A stretch of DNA of 64,000 nt from Flavonifractor sp. An100 (GCF_002161175.1 NZ_NFMA01000002.1:62001-126000); one strand, 5' to 3'; shown: positions 26,087-34,827, counted from the first letter of the stretch. The notes: generated from the sequence alone by a model not told the origin. Translations and numbers: made by a program.

Positions 26087-27004
26087 ATGGACGCCATACA
26101 AAAGAGCCTGCTGGAGCAGGTAGCGGAGCTTCATGAGGTCCCGGAGGGGGCCTATAATATCCGGGCCAACGGCAAGTCCGCTGCTCGGAATACCACAGCG
26201 AACATCGATATTGTTAGCAAGACGGACAAGGACGGCATCGACATCATCATTAAGCCGGGCACCAAGAATCAGTCGGTGCATATCCCCGTGGTCCTCAGTG
26301 AGAGCGGCCTGACGGAGACGGTATACAACGACTTTTTCATCGGAGAGGACTGTGATGTGACCATCGTGGCCGGCTGCGGCATCCACAATTGCGGGGTACA
26401 GGATTCCGAGCACTCGGGCGTCCACACCTTCTATGTGGGGAAAAACGCCAAGGTGCGCTATGTGGAGCGTCACTATGGCGAGGGAGACGGCCAGGGGGAA
26501 AATATTATGAACCCTACCACCGTGGTGGAGATGGCCGAGGGAAGCTACATGGAGATGGAGACCACCCAAATTAAGGGGGTGGATTCCACCGTCCGTACCA
26601 CCCGTGCCAAGCTGGGCCCCGCCTCCACCCTGATTATCAAGGAGAAGGTGATGACCCACGGCAAGCAGCTAGCCAAGTCCGACTTTACGGTGGACCTGGA
26701 CGGGGAGGACTGCCACACCAATGTGATCTCTCGCAGCGTGGCCCGTGGGGATTCCAAGCAGGTATTTTTGGCCCGGATCAATGGCAATGCCAAGTGCTAC
26801 GGCCACTCTGAGTGTGATGCTATTATTATGGACAACGGGGTGGTCTCCGCCATTCCGGAGGTCACTGCCAACTGCCTGGACGCCAGCCTGGTCCATGAGG
26901 CCGCCATCGGTAAGATCGCCGGGGAGCAGCTGATCAAGCTGATGACCCTGGGCCTGACCGAGAAAGAGGCGGAGGAGCAGATTGTCAACGGCTTTTTGAA
27001 GTAA
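26087..27004 (+). CDS. sufB: SUF scaffold protein, single SufB/SufD-type
   Basis: A 305-residue beta-helix protein of the SufB/SufD family (core FFIGEDCDVTIVAGCGIHNC, and the C-terminal HEAAIGKIAGEQLIKLMTLGL motif, the family's H-E-A-x-x-G-x-I). It is much shorter than canonical SufB (about 470 residues). With SufC alone it forms the minimal two-gene scaffold found in archaea and many anaerobes (called SmsCB in recent work). CxC and conserved Cys residues (GCGIHNCGV) may hold the cluster. AAGGAGG precedes the start. Confidence 0.85.
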   Translation: MDAIQKSLLEQVAELHEVPEGAYNIRANGKSAARNTTANIDIVSKTDKDGIDIIIKPGTKNQSVHIPVVLSESGLTETVYNDFFIGEDCDVTIVAGCGIHNCGVQDSEHSGVHTFYVGKNAKVRYVERHYGEGDGQGENIMNPTTVVEMAEGSYMEMETTQIKGVDSTVRTTRAKLGPASTLIIKEKVMTHGKQLAKSDFTVDLDGEDCHTNVISRSVARGDSKQVFLARINGNAKCYGHSECDAIIMDNGVVSAIPEVTANCLDASLVHEAAIGKIAGEQLIKLMTLGLTEKEAEEQIVNGFLK

Positions 27005-27012
27005 CAACCGGG

Positions 27013-27042
27013 AGGGGGCGTATGGAGATACGCCCCCTTTTT
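27013..27042 (+). terminator. Terminator of sufCB
   Basis: AGGGGGCGTAT / ATACGCCCCCT, eleven pairs, loop GGAG, then TTTTT. Confidence 0.93.
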
Positions 27043-27081
27043 GTCCGAAGGGGCCTGCGGGCCGGAAAGGGGCGGGGAAAA

Positions 27082-28761
27082 ATGAGACGGCTGGCCACCA
27101 TGGCTCAGATGAAGGAGATGGACCGTATCGCCATCCAGGAGCGGGGGATCCCCTCTCTGGAGCTGATGGAGCGGGCCGCCCAGGCGGTGGCCAAGGTGGC
27201 GGCGGATCTGGCAGGAGTTGGAAAGACGACAGGAGAAAAAGCGGGCAAAGTGTCCGGCACAGGGCTTATCTTTGCCTCTTCCAGCGGAACGTTCACCAAA
27301 GAGGAAGAGCGGGAGCTGGAGGAGCTGCAAAATATCTTGGAATCCAAACAGACCGCCTCCGCTCCCCGGGTGGGGGTGTTCTGCGGTCCGGGCAACAATG
27401 GCGGAGACGGAGTGGCCGCTGCCCGCATCCTGCTGGAACAGGGCTGCCAGGTCCGGGCTTTTTTGGTGGGTGACCGGGCCAAGATGACCCCGGATGAGCG
27501 GGCCATGGAGGAAAAGCTCGTTGCCGCGGGGGGAAATCTGGAGCCCTTCGATCCCTCCCATCAGCCCACTATGGTCTGGCTGTCCACCTGTGACTGCCTG
27601 GTAGACGCCCTGTTTGGTGTGGGGCTGAAGCGCCCGCTGGAGGGTGATTTTTTGGCGGTGGTGGAGTGGCTCAACCGCCAGCACGCCCCGGTGGTAGCCT
27701 GTGATATCCCATCCGGACTGCATGGGGATACCGGTGCGATTCTGGGCCAGGCGGTGCGGGCGGCAGTCACCGTCACCTTCAGCTATCCTAAGCCCGGCCT
27801 CTACCTGGGGGAGGGGAGAACCCGGTCCGGCCGGGTAAAGGTGGCCAGGATCGGTATTCCCCATGAGGTGTCAGAGCAGGTGTTTGCCGCCTCCGGTTCT
27901 CCGGTAGGGGTGATGGAGCGGGGGATCTATGTACTGCCCGCCCGTCCTCGGGCTGCACACAAAGGGGACTTTGGAAAGCTCTTTCTGCTGTGTGGCAGCC
28001 AGGGGTATACAGGAGCCCCCGTGCTGGCTGCCCAGGCGGCGGTGCGCACCGGGGCTGGACTGGTATTTTTAGGGGTGCCCCCGGAGATCTACCCCATTGT
28101 GGCGGTAAAGTGTGACGAGGCCATGCCCTTTCCTTTGCCCGACTCCTACGAGGAAATTATAAAGAAGGCCCGCAGCTGTGATGTGGCTCTGATCGGCCCC
28201 GGACTAGGGCGGAAGCCAGAGACCGAGCAGCTGGTGCTGCGCCTGCTGGCCGACCTGGAGATCCCTGTGGTGCTGGACGCCGATGGCATAAATGCCTGTG
28301 CCGGGCATATAGATAGTCTGGACAAACGTTCCGCACTGACGGTGCTCACCCCCCACGACGGGGAGTTCCAGCGCCTGACGGGCTGTGAGCTGCCCATCCA
28401 GGACCGGCTGACGGCAGCCCGGAATTTTGCCCGGGACCATGGCTGTGTCCTGGTACTGAAGGGCCACGCCACGGTCACAGCGGCCCCTGACGGGACGGCC
28501 TGGGTGAATGCCACGGGCAATCCTGGAATGGCCAAGGGAGGCTCTGGGGACGTGTTGGCTGGAATGGTCGCTTCGCTGCTGGGGCAAAAGCACCTGCAAA
28601 CCGGTTATCCAGCGGAGTGGGTGGCCCGGGCGGTGTGCTACCACAGCATGGCGGGGGACCGCTGCGCCCGGGAGCTGGGGGAGTATGCCATGACTCCCTG
28701 TGACCTCATTGAGGCCCTGCCCCGCCTGCTGCGGGAACAGGAAGAGAACGGAAAGTGGTAA
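27082..28761 (+). CDS. nnr: Bifunctional NAD(P)H-hydrate epimerase / ADP-dependent dehydratase
   Basis: Repairs damaged NAD(P)H hydrates. The 559-residue product fuses an N-terminal YjeF_N epimerase (GPGNNGGDGVAAARIL, CDIPSGLHGDTG) with a C-terminal ribokinase-like dehydratase (HKGDFGKLFLLCGS, GPGLGR, TPHDGEFQRLTG, GGSGDVLAGMVASLLG). An unusual ~50-residue insertion rich in Gly, Ser, Lys and Glu lies between the first helix (LMERAAQAVAKVA) and the GNNGGDG loop. ATG 27082 has GGGGCGGGG upstream; the longer frame starts inside the sufB terminator. Confidence 0.93.
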   Translation: MRRLATMAQMKEMDRIAIQERGIPSLELMERAAQAVAKVAADLAGVGKTTGEKAGKVSGTGLIFASSSGTFTKEEERELEELQNILESKQTASAPRVGVFCGPGNNGGDGVAAARILLEQGCQVRAFLVGDRAKMTPDERAMEEKLVAAGGNLEPFDPSHQPTMVWLSTCDCLVDALFGVGLKRPLEGDFLAVVEWLNRQHAPVVACDIPSGLHGDTGAILGQAVRAAVTVTFSYPKPGLYLGEGRTRSGRVKVARIGIPHEVSEQVFAASGSPVGVMERGIYVLPARPRAAHKGDFGKLFLLCGSQGYTGAPVLAAQAAVRTGAGLVFLGVPPEIYPIVAVKCDEAMPFPLPDSYEEIIKKARSCDVALIGPGLGRKPETEQLVLRLLADLEIPVVLDADGINACAGHIDSLDKRSALTVLTPHDGEFQRLTGCELPIQDRLTAARNFARDHGCVLVLKGHATVTAAPDGTAWVNATGNPGMAKGGSGDVLAGMVASLLGQKHLQTGYPAEWVARAVCYHSMAGDRCARELGEYAMTPCDLIEALPRLLREQEENGKW

Positions 28762-28779
28762 AATAAGGGAGGACATATC

Positions 28780-29361
28780 GTGCGCAAGGTACTGCTTTGC
28801 GTACCAATGATGACCCTTCTGCTGACGGCCTGCACGGCAGGCCCAGCAAAGGTGAGCCCGGCGGAGGAACTGGCCCTGGCCATTCGGGGAGAGTACCTGG
28901 AGTCCACCGCATGGACGGCCCAGGTGGAGATCACGGCGGACTATGGACAGCGGGTTTACCAGTATGAACTTACCGCGTCCAGCGATGGAGACGAGACGGT
29001 CCTGACCCTAACTGCCCCGGAGACCGTAGAGGGGATTACCGCCCGATTGACACAGAAAGACGGGGTGTTGGAATACGACGGCCTGTCGGTGGAGACAGGA
29101 CCGCTGGATGAGGATGGCCTCACTCCGGTGTCCGCTCTCCCGGTGCTGATGGAGACCGCTCGGAGTGGGTATGTGATAGCCTGTTCTTTGGAGGAAGAGA
29201 CTTTACGGGTGGATTGCGGTGACCCGGAAGGGACGCCGGGAGAGGGGCGGGAGGTATCTTTGTGGTTTGATGCCGGCACCCACGCCCTGGTCCGGGGCGA
29301 GATCCGGTCGGACGGTTTTCGGGTGATTGCCTGCGACTATTTGAGCTTTACAAAGGAGTAA
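28780..29361 (+). CDS. Lipoprotein of unknown function between nnr and alr
   Basis: A 193-residue protein with a lipoprotein signal (LLLTAC, Cys at residue 18). The mature part has the alternating strand pattern of LolA-like lipoprotein carriers (WTAQVEITADYGQRVYQYEL, then LTAPETVEGITARL), as seen in many small Firmicute lipoproteins; the fold call is tentative. It starts at GTG 28780 behind GGGAGGA, 18 bases after nnr, and is followed at 14 bases by alr, so the three are one operon. Confidence 0.7.
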   Translation: MRKVLLCVPMMTLLLTACTAGPAKVSPAEELALAIRGEYLESTAWTAQVEITADYGQRVYQYELTASSDGDETVLTLTAPETVEGITARLTQKDGVLEYDGLSVETGPLDEDGLTPVSALPVLMETARSGYVIACSLEEETLRVDCGDPEGTPGEGREVSLWFDAGTHALVRGEIRSDGFRVIACDYLSFTKE

Positions 29362-29375
29362 GGAGGAGTTCCGGG

Positions 29376-30527
29376 ATGGAGCTGACACATATGAGAACCT
29401 GGGCGGAGATCGATTTGGACGCCCTGGAGCACAATTACCACACCCTGCGCGCGATGGCTCCTGCGGGCTGCCGTTTTTTGGGGCTGGTGAAGGCCAATGC
29501 CTACGGCCACGGAGGGGTTCCCGTGGGGAAAAAGCTGGAGGAGCTGGGAGCGGATATGCTGGCAGTGGCCTGTGTATCGGAGGCGGAGGAGCTGCGCCAG
29601 GGCGGAATTACCCGGCCCATTTTGTGTTTGGGGCAGACGCCTGTGGAACTCGCCCCCCTGCTGGTGGATTTGGATGTGACCCAGACTGTGGAGGACCTGG
29701 AGACAGGTAAGGCCCTCTCCCAGGCGGCGCAGGCAGCGGGCAAGACGCTGAAAATCCACGTGAAGCTGGATACGGGCATGAGCCGCCTGGGCTTTTTGTG
29801 GCGAGCAGGAGGGGACAACAGCCGCCTGTTGGAGGATATTGCCGCCCTGTGTGCTCTGCCCGGGCTGGAGGCGGAGGGGCTGTTTACCCACTTTGCCGAT
29901 GCCGACGGCAGTGAAGCCTATACTATGGACCAGCTCACCCGGTTTTTGGACGCAAAAAAGGCTCTGGAGGAGCGGGGGATTGGATTTACAATTTACCATT
30001 GCGGGGCAAGCACCGCTGTGTTACACTATCCCTGTACCCATATGAATATGATCCGTCCCGGTATTGCCCTGTATGGCTACTACCCTGCCCCCGAGCTGGC
30101 GGGGTTGGATGGCCCTGGACTGGAGCCGGTGATGGAGGTAAAAAGCCGCATTGCGGCCGTACGGAAGGTCCCGGCCGGCACCTGTGTCAGCTATGGCCGG
30201 ACCGCTGTGCTGAAACGGGATTCCCGTCTGGCGGTGGTGCCCATCGGCTACGGAGACGGCTATCCACGACAGCTGTCCAACCGGGCGTTTATGGAAATCC
30301 ATGGAACCCTGTGCCCGGTGGTGGGCCGAATCTGTATGGATATGTGCATGGTGGATGTCACCGACCTGCCTGAGGTGAAGGCGGGAGACGTGGCCGTGGT
30401 ATACAACGGGGCCCTGCTGGAGCAGGACGCGGAGATGGTGGGAACCATTGTGTACGAATTGCTCTGTGATGTGGCCCCGCGAATTCCCCGGGTCTACGTG
30501 CAGGGCCAGGGGAAAAAGAAGCTGTGA
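29376..30527 (+). CDS. alr: Alanine racemase
   Basis: PLP enzyme that makes D-alanine for peptidoglycan. The 383-residue product has the PLP-lysine motif GLVKANAYGHG near residue 40, the D-alanine side tyrosine loop (CVSYGRTAVL, GYGDGYPR) and the C-terminal beta domain with GRICMDMCMVDVTD. AAGGAGG lies upstream of ATG 29376; a second ATG five codons in is possible. Confidence 0.96.
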   Translation: MELTHMRTWAEIDLDALEHNYHTLRAMAPAGCRFLGLVKANAYGHGGVPVGKKLEELGADMLAVACVSEAEELRQGGITRPILCLGQTPVELAPLLVDLDVTQTVEDLETGKALSQAAQAAGKTLKIHVKLDTGMSRLGFLWRAGGDNSRLLEDIAALCALPGLEAEGLFTHFADADGSEAYTMDQLTRFLDAKKALEERGIGFTIYHCGASTAVLHYPCTHMNMIRPGIALYGYYPAPELAGLDGPGLEPVMEVKSRIAAVRKVPAGTCVSYGRTAVLKRDSRLAVVPIGYGDGYPRQLSNRAFMEIHGTLCPVVGRICMDMCMVDVTDLPEVKAGDVAVVYNGALLEQDAEMVGTIVYELLCDVAPRIPRVYVQGQGKKKL

Positions 30528-30706
30528 AACATCCAAAAACGGATGGACAGGCGTTTGCAACGGTTGTCCGCCTCCTGGACCGCCGCTTTTCCTCAGGCAT
30601 AGAATGGCTTGGAGCGGAGGGCGGGTGTCCTCGGGCACAAGGAGCGGCGGGCACGCCGTGAAATTCAGGTATAATTCCCGCCGCTGCGTGGGAGAATCAT
30701 AGTACA

Positions 30707-30741
30707 GCGTTACATATGACCTCAGAAAAGGCCGGTAACGC
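30707..30741 (+). repeat. Hairpin in the alr-mazF gap
   Basis: GCGTTAC (30707-30713) and GTAACGC (30735-30741) form an inverted repeat with an inner CCT/AGG pairing, about 30 bases ahead of the mazF start. No T run. It could be an operator or affect mazF translation. Confidence 0.45.
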
Positions 30742-30772
30742 GTGCTATCCTTCCAGCGGAGTGTGAACGTAT

Positions 30773-31138
30773 GTGGAAAACAGTGTGAAGCGAGGCGACA
30801 TCTTCTACGCCGATTTAAGTCCGGTGGTAGGCAGTGAGCAGGGGGGCGTCCGGCCAGTGCTCATCGTGCAAAATGACACGGGCAATCGCCACAGTCCCAC
30901 CGTGATTGCCGCGGCCATCACCTCTCAGACAGAGAAAGCCCGGCTGCCCACCCACATTTCCATTTCCCCCGTCAGCTGTGGGCTGCCCAAGGAGTCGGTA
31001 ATCCTGTTGGAGCAGGTGCGTACTCTGGATAAGCGGCGGCTGCGGGAAAAAATGGGCCGGCTGGACGATGGGGTGATGCGTCAAGTGGACACCGCCATTG
31101 CCGTCAGCTTTGGCCTGCATCCGGAGACCATGGTGTAG
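30773..31138 (+). CDS. mazF: MazF/PemK-family mRNA interferase toxin
   Basis: Sequence-specific RNase toxin of the MazF (NdoA/EndoA) type, 121 residues: [30 protein letters not shown], and [14 protein letters not shown] are the typical strands, with the catalytic Arg and Thr/Ser regions in place. It lies downstream of alr as in Bacillus, but no antitoxin gene (NdoAI/MazE) fits the 245 bases between. Start at GTG 30773 with GGAG at about 12 bases; GTG 30785 is a close alternative. Confidence 0.92.
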   Translation: MENSVKRGDIFYADLSPVVGSEQGGVRPVLIVQNDTGNRHSPTVIAAAITSQTEKARLPTHISISPVSCGLPKESVILLEQVRTLDKRRLREKMGRLDDGVMRQVDTAIAVSFGLHPETMV

Positions 31139-31223
31139 AGATGAACGGGAGCTGCCCCCTACGGGCGGCTCTCCTACATAAGAACAAGAGGGCCAGGCCC
31201 GCAAGAGACAAAGGAGAATCGCT

Positions 31224-31751
31224 ATGAAGAGACAACCCAAGTGGATCGCTCTGACCACGGCTATTACGATGGCTGTGTTGTGCGGCGGGGCGGCTCTGGC
31301 CGCCAGCGGGGATAAGAACGATCCCCTGGTGACGACAAGTTATCTGGAACAGACGGTGATTCCGGATGTGGTCAGCCAGGTGGAGACAAAGATGACTGCC
31401 CGTCAGGAGGAACTGTCCAAAGACTTGGCCAATCAGATTGCCCAGTACAAGCAGGATGTGGCTGGCGGTTCAGGCTCTGGCAGCAGCGCGTCCTATACAT
31501 TGGTCACCCTCACCAGCGGCCAGACCATGGCGCTGGATGTGGGCTGTGAGGTCATGCTGCGAATCGGCACCGCCACAGTAAAAGCGGCCACCAGTCCGGC
31601 TTTGGTGGATATTTCCACAGGCGGGACCATTGAAAATGGGGCCTCTCTGACCAAAAACCATCTGTATATGTCCACGATAGCCGATCGGACGATCACTCCC
31701 ACGGCAGCCACGGTGAAGCTGTTGGTGCGGGGCGGCTATTCAGTGAAATAA
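31224..31751 (+). CDS. Exported protein with coiled-coil and beta-rich C-terminal part
   Basis: A 175-residue protein with a clear signal peptide (MKRQPKWIAL... cleavage near AALAAS, residue ~27), a short helical stretch (SYLEQTVIPDVVSQVETK through EELSKDLANQIAQYKQDV), a Gly-Ser linker (GGSGSGSS), and a C-terminal ~85-residue domain (YTLVTLTSGQTMALDVGCEV). I have no family name for it. AAAGGAG precedes the start and a terminator follows. Confidence 0.7.
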   Translation: MKRQPKWIALTTAITMAVLCGGAALAASGDKNDPLVTTSYLEQTVIPDVVSQVETKMTARQEELSKDLANQIAQYKQDVAGGSGSGSSASYTLVTLTSGQTMALDVGCEVMLRIGTATVKAATSPALVDISTGGTIENGASLTKNHLYMSTIADRTITPTAATVKLLVRGGYSVK

Positions 31752-31753
31752 GG

Positions 31754-31796
31754 AAAAAAGCCGGCGGACTGTATCACAGTCCGCCGACTTTTTTTA
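31754..31796. terminator. Bidirectional terminator
   Basis: CGGCGGACTGT / ACAGTCCGCCG, eleven pairs, loop ATC, with A-run and T7 on either side. Shared by the exported protein gene (+) and the rhomboid gene (-). Confidence 0.92.
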
Positions 31797-32345
31797 TCGT
31801 TTCATTCCAAAGCCCAGTCCAGCGCCGCATAGACCTCCCACAATATGAGTCAGGTGTGACACGTTATCCTGGGTTGTTATTCCATCTATGACCTCGCCAC
31901 CCAGGTAGAGAATCACTACCAGGATGAGAGTCAGGGGGATGAAGCCCTCCCGCATACCGGCCAGAGAGGAGAGCACGATCAGCATAAATACGATCCCGCT
32001 GGCGCCCAGCAGTGCGGTCCCCGGGACGAAAAGAACCTGGACCAGCCCGGAGACCAGAGCGGTGACAAGGATGCACAGCAGCAGACGGCGGGAGCCGTAC
32101 TTCTCCTCCAAGGGCGGCCCGATGACCAGGAAAAGCATCATGTTTCCCAGGTAGTGGGCATAGCCCGCGTGGCCCAGTACATGGCCCACCAGACGCACAT
32201 AGGTCAGCGGGTCGGAGAGCGGGCTGCGGTAAACGCTGAACAAATGCCAGGTGGTCCAGCCCCCGGATACCCAGCCCAGGATCAGGGCGCCCAGAGAGGC
32301 CAGGGCAAAGGTGAGAACCACCGGGGAATTGTATTGAATACGCAA
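31794..32345 (-). CDS. Rhomboid family intramembrane serine protease
   Basis: A 183-residue, six-segment membrane protein. Catalytic serine in LLGASGIVF (GxSG motif) and catalytic histidine in SHLTHIVGG; the first-loop motif GHAGYAHYLGNMMLF is the usual H-x-x-x-x-H-x-x-x-N. It is the minimal six-segment bacterial form. It lies 6 bases downstream of serA on the same strand, probably in the same transcript. Confidence 0.9.
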   Translation of the reverse strand: MRIQYNSPVVLTFALASLGALILGWVSGGWTTWHLFSVYRSPLSDPLTYVRLVGHVLGHAGYAHYLGNMMLFLVIGPPLEEKYGSRRLLLCILVTALVSGLVQVLFVPGTALLGASGIVFMLIVLSSLAGMREGFIPLTLILVVILYLGGEVIDGITTQDNVSHLTHIVGGLCGAGLGFGMKR

Positions 32346-32351
32346 GGCCGG

Positions 32352-33524
32352 TTAGTGGTTCAATACCCGGACACGGATGACGCCATCAATGGACCGCAGC
32401 TCATCGGCCACCTGGTCAGTGATGCGGGTATTGACATCAACCAGAGTGTAGGCGTAGTCCTTCTTGGACTTGTTGGTCATGTTTTCCACGTTGATACCGT
32501 CGTCGGAGAGGGTGGACATGATCTGGGTGAGCATGGCGGGGACATTTTTGTGGATGATACACAGCCGGGCGGTGCCGCTCCAATCCTGAGAGACATTGGG
32601 GAGGTTCACGGAGTTTTTAATGTTGCCGTTGACCAGGTAATCCTGAAGCTGACGCACCGCCATAACAGCGCAGTTCTCCTCGCTCTCCGGGGTAGAGGCG
32701 CCCAGGTGGGGCAGGGCGATTACGTTTTTCACCGTGGCAATCCGATTGTTGGGGAAGTCGGTGACATACTTGGCAACCCGGCCCGATTCCAAAGCCTCGA
32801 TCATGTCATCCTCGTTGACCAGGCCGCCCCGGGCCAAATTGAGTACCCGGACCTGTCCCTTCATCTTGGAGATGGCCTCGGCGTTAATAAAGTCCTTGGT
32901 GGAGCTGTTGTAGGGAATGTGGATGGTGACATAGTCGGAAACTCGGTAGAGCTCGTTGATATCCTTCACCACATGGACATGGCGGTCCAGACGCAGAGCG
33001 GCGTCCACCGAGAGGAAGGGGTCATAGCCGTATACATCCATGCCCAGATCCAGAGCAATGTTGCACACCAGAGCACCGATGGCACCCAGTCCGATGACAC
33101 CCAGGGTCTTTTTGTAGATTTCCGGGCCCACAAAGGCGGACTTGCCCTTTTCCACTGCCTCGACCACATCCACCTTGGGGGTGTGGGCCTGCTCCTGCAC
33201 CCAGTCTGCGCCGCCCAGTAGGTCACGGGAGGCAATCAGCATGGCGGCCACAACCAGTTCCTTTACGGCGTTGGCATTGGCTCCAGGGGTATTGAAGACG
33301 ACGATACCGTGCTCGGAGCAGCGGTCGATGGGGATGTTGTTGGTGCCGGCGCCCGCCCGGGCAATGGCACGCAGGGCGTCGGGGAAGGGGTAGTCGTGCA
33401 TGGGAGCGGAACGGACCAGAATGCCGTCCTCGTTCTCCAAGTCATCGCCCACCTGAAAACGGCTTTTATCCAAATGATCCAGACCGGTGCTGGAAATCTT
33501 ATTCATTGTTTTGATACGATACAT
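32352..33524 (-). CDS. serA: D-3-phosphoglycerate dehydrogenase
   Basis: First step of serine synthesis. The 390-residue product is the short form: substrate domain, NAD-binding domain (LGVIGLGAIGALVCNIALD), the catalytic Arg/Glu/His set (in RAGAGTNNI, LARGGLVNEDD and LPHLGASTPESEENC), and a C-terminal ACT domain (residues ~315-390) that usually binds serine for feedback. It follows serC in one operon. Confidence 0.93.
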   Translation of the reverse strand: MYRIKTMNKISSTGLDHLDKSRFQVGDDLENEDGILVRSAPMHDYPFPDALRAIARAGAGTNNIPIDRCSEHGIVVFNTPGANANAVKELVVAAMLIASRDLLGGADWVQEQAHTPKVDVVEAVEKGKSAFVGPEIYKKTLGVIGLGAIGALVCNIALDLGMDVYGYDPFLSVDAALRLDRHVHVVKDINELYRVSDYVTIHIPYNSSTKDFINAEAISKMKGQVRVLNLARGGLVNEDDMIEALESGRVAKYVTDFPNNRIATVKNVIALPHLGASTPESEENCAVMAVRQLQDYLVNGNIKNSVNLPNVSQDWSGTARLCIIHKNVPAMLTQIMSTLSDDGINVENMTNKSKKDYAYTLVDVNTRITDQVADELRSIDGVIRVRVLNH

Positions 33525-33552
33525 GTCTAATCCCTCTTTTCCAGAAAAGGGG

Positions 33553-33582
33553 CAAAGGCGGAAACAACCGGTTCCGCCTTTG
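33553..33582 (-). repeat. Hairpin between serC and serA
   Basis: AAAGGCGGAA (33555-33564) and TTCCGCCTTT (33571-33580 region) form a ten-pair stem in the 79-base gap. It lacks a clear T run on the minus strand and more likely tunes serA expression or mRNA stability than terminates. Confidence 0.55.
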
Positions 33583-33603
33583 GCCTATTTCAGTAATCGT
33601 AGC

Positions 33604-34689
33604 TTAGTTATTTTGGTCGAAGGCCTTAATGAAGTCGCACAGCTTTTCCACGCCTTCCACGGGCATGGCGTTGTAGATGCTGGCCCGCATTCCACCCACC
33701 TTGCGGTGGCCCTTCAGATTGACGAAGCCGGCCTGGGTGGCCTCCTGGACGAATTTAGCGTCCAGCTCTTCGCTGCCGGTGCGGAAGGTGACGTTCATTC
33801 CCGAGCGGGAGCCCTTCTCGGCGGCGCAGTGGAACAGGCGGGAGTTGTCCAGGGTATCGTAGAGCATGCCGGAGCGCAGCTGCTTCAGCTTCTCCATGCC
33901 GGCCAGACCGCCCTGCTCCTCCACCCAGTCCAGAGTCAGGCCCAGCATGTAGATACACCAGCAGGGCGGGGTGTTGTACATGGAGTCTTTCTCGATCATG
34001 GTCTTGTAACTCATAATGAGGGGGGTGTAGGGCAGCTCATGGCCGGCCAGCTCCTCCTTGATGATGACCACGGTCAGGCCCGCAGGGGCCATGTTCTTCT
34101 GGGCTCCGGCGTAGATGAGGCCAAACTTGGACACATCTACGGGCATGGACAGAATGTCGGAGGACATGTCGCACACCAGAGGGACGCTGCCCGTCTGAGG
34201 GACATAGCCCCATTCGGTGCCGTAAATGGTGTTGTTGGCGCAGTAGTAGAAGTAGCTGGCCTCCGGGTCCAGATCCAGCTGATCCTGGGTGGGGATGTAG
34301 GTATGATTTTTGTCCTCTGAGGAGGCGGCCACATGGACCTGGCCGTATTTTTGGGCCTCCTTGCAGGCAATGCTGGAGAAATTACCGGTGACGGCGTAGT
34401 CCGCTTTTCCGGTTTTTCCGATGAGGTTGAGGGGAATCATGGAAAACTGGCCGGAGGCCCCGGTCTGGAGAAACAGGATCTTGTAGCCCTCGGGCACATT
34501 CATGATCCGGCGCAGCTTAGACTGGGTCTCCTCAAAAATTTGGAGAAAGACCTTTGAGCGGTGACTCATCTCCATCACTGACATGCCGGAGCCCCGGTAG
34601 TTGGTGATTTCTGACCCGGCGCGCTCCAGTGCAGACAGAGGGAGCATAGACGGGCCGGCGGAGAAGTTGTAAACACGCTGGTCGCTCAT
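33604..34689 (-). CDS. serC: Phosphoserine aminotransferase
   Basis: Second step of serine synthesis, 361 residues, class-V PLP aminotransferase: opening NFSAGPSMLPLSALERAGSE, the Schiff-base lysine in YAGAQKNMAPAGLT, and the C-terminal KGHRKVGGMRASIYNAMP motif. Start ATG 34689 behind AAAGGGG. It heads the serC-serA-rhomboid operon. Confidence 0.95.
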   Translation of the reverse strand: MSDQRVYNFSAGPSMLPLSALERAGSEITNYRGSGMSVMEMSHRSKVFLQIFEETQSKLRRIMNVPEGYKILFLQTGASGQFSMIPLNLIGKTGKADYAVTGNFSSIACKEAQKYGQVHVAASSEDKNHTYIPTQDQLDLDPEASYFYYCANNTIYGTEWGYVPQTGSVPLVCDMSSDILSMPVDVSKFGLIYAGAQKNMAPAGLTVVIIKEELAGHELPYTPLIMSYKTMIEKDSMYNTPPCWCIYMLGLTLDWVEEQGGLAGMEKLKQLRSGMLYDTLDNSRLFHCAAEKGSRSGMNVTFRTGSEELDAKFVQEATQAGFVNLKGHRKVGGMRASIYNAMPVEGVEKLCDFIKAFDQNN

Positions 34690-34712
34690 TTGGGAGAACC
34701 CCTTTCAAAATA

Positions 34713-34752
34713 AAAATTGCCCCGCTCCGAAGGAAGGGACCGGGGCAATTTT
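34713..34752 (-). promoter_or_regulatory. Terminator-like hairpin at the 5' end of serC mRNA
   Basis: Twelve-base-pair stem (AAAATTGCCCCG 34713-34724 with CGGGGCAATTTT 34741-34752), with T runs on both strands. On the minus strand it lies between the serC promoter and the serC ribosome site, and it also lies after the end of the upstream MerR-RDD gene. It can act as the terminator of that gene and as a leader attenuator for serC. Confidence 0.75.
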
Positions 34753-34754
34753 TT

Positions 34755-34783
34755 ATTATAGTGAAGAAAAAAGAGGGTGTCAA
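34755..34783 (-). promoter_or_regulatory. Sigma-A promoter of serC-serA
   Basis: Perfect TTGACA (34778-34783) and TATAAT (34755-34760) with a 17-base spacer on the minus strand. The start point near 34748 falls in the first arm of the leader hairpin. Confidence 0.88.
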
Positions 34784-34827
34784 TGGCCGGAGAGGGAAAA
34801 GAAACAGATTTTGCCATTTAAAATCGG

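Noticed and set aside
30524-30661. 45-codon frame (GTG start overlapping the alr stop) as a possible MazF antitoxin
   Set aside because: No resemblance to MazE/NdoAI proteins, too short, poor ribosome site and unfavourable composition.
32154-33221. 355-codon plus-strand frame opposite serA and the rhomboid gene
   Set aside because: Shadow frame; it spans the boundary of two well-identified minus-strand genes.
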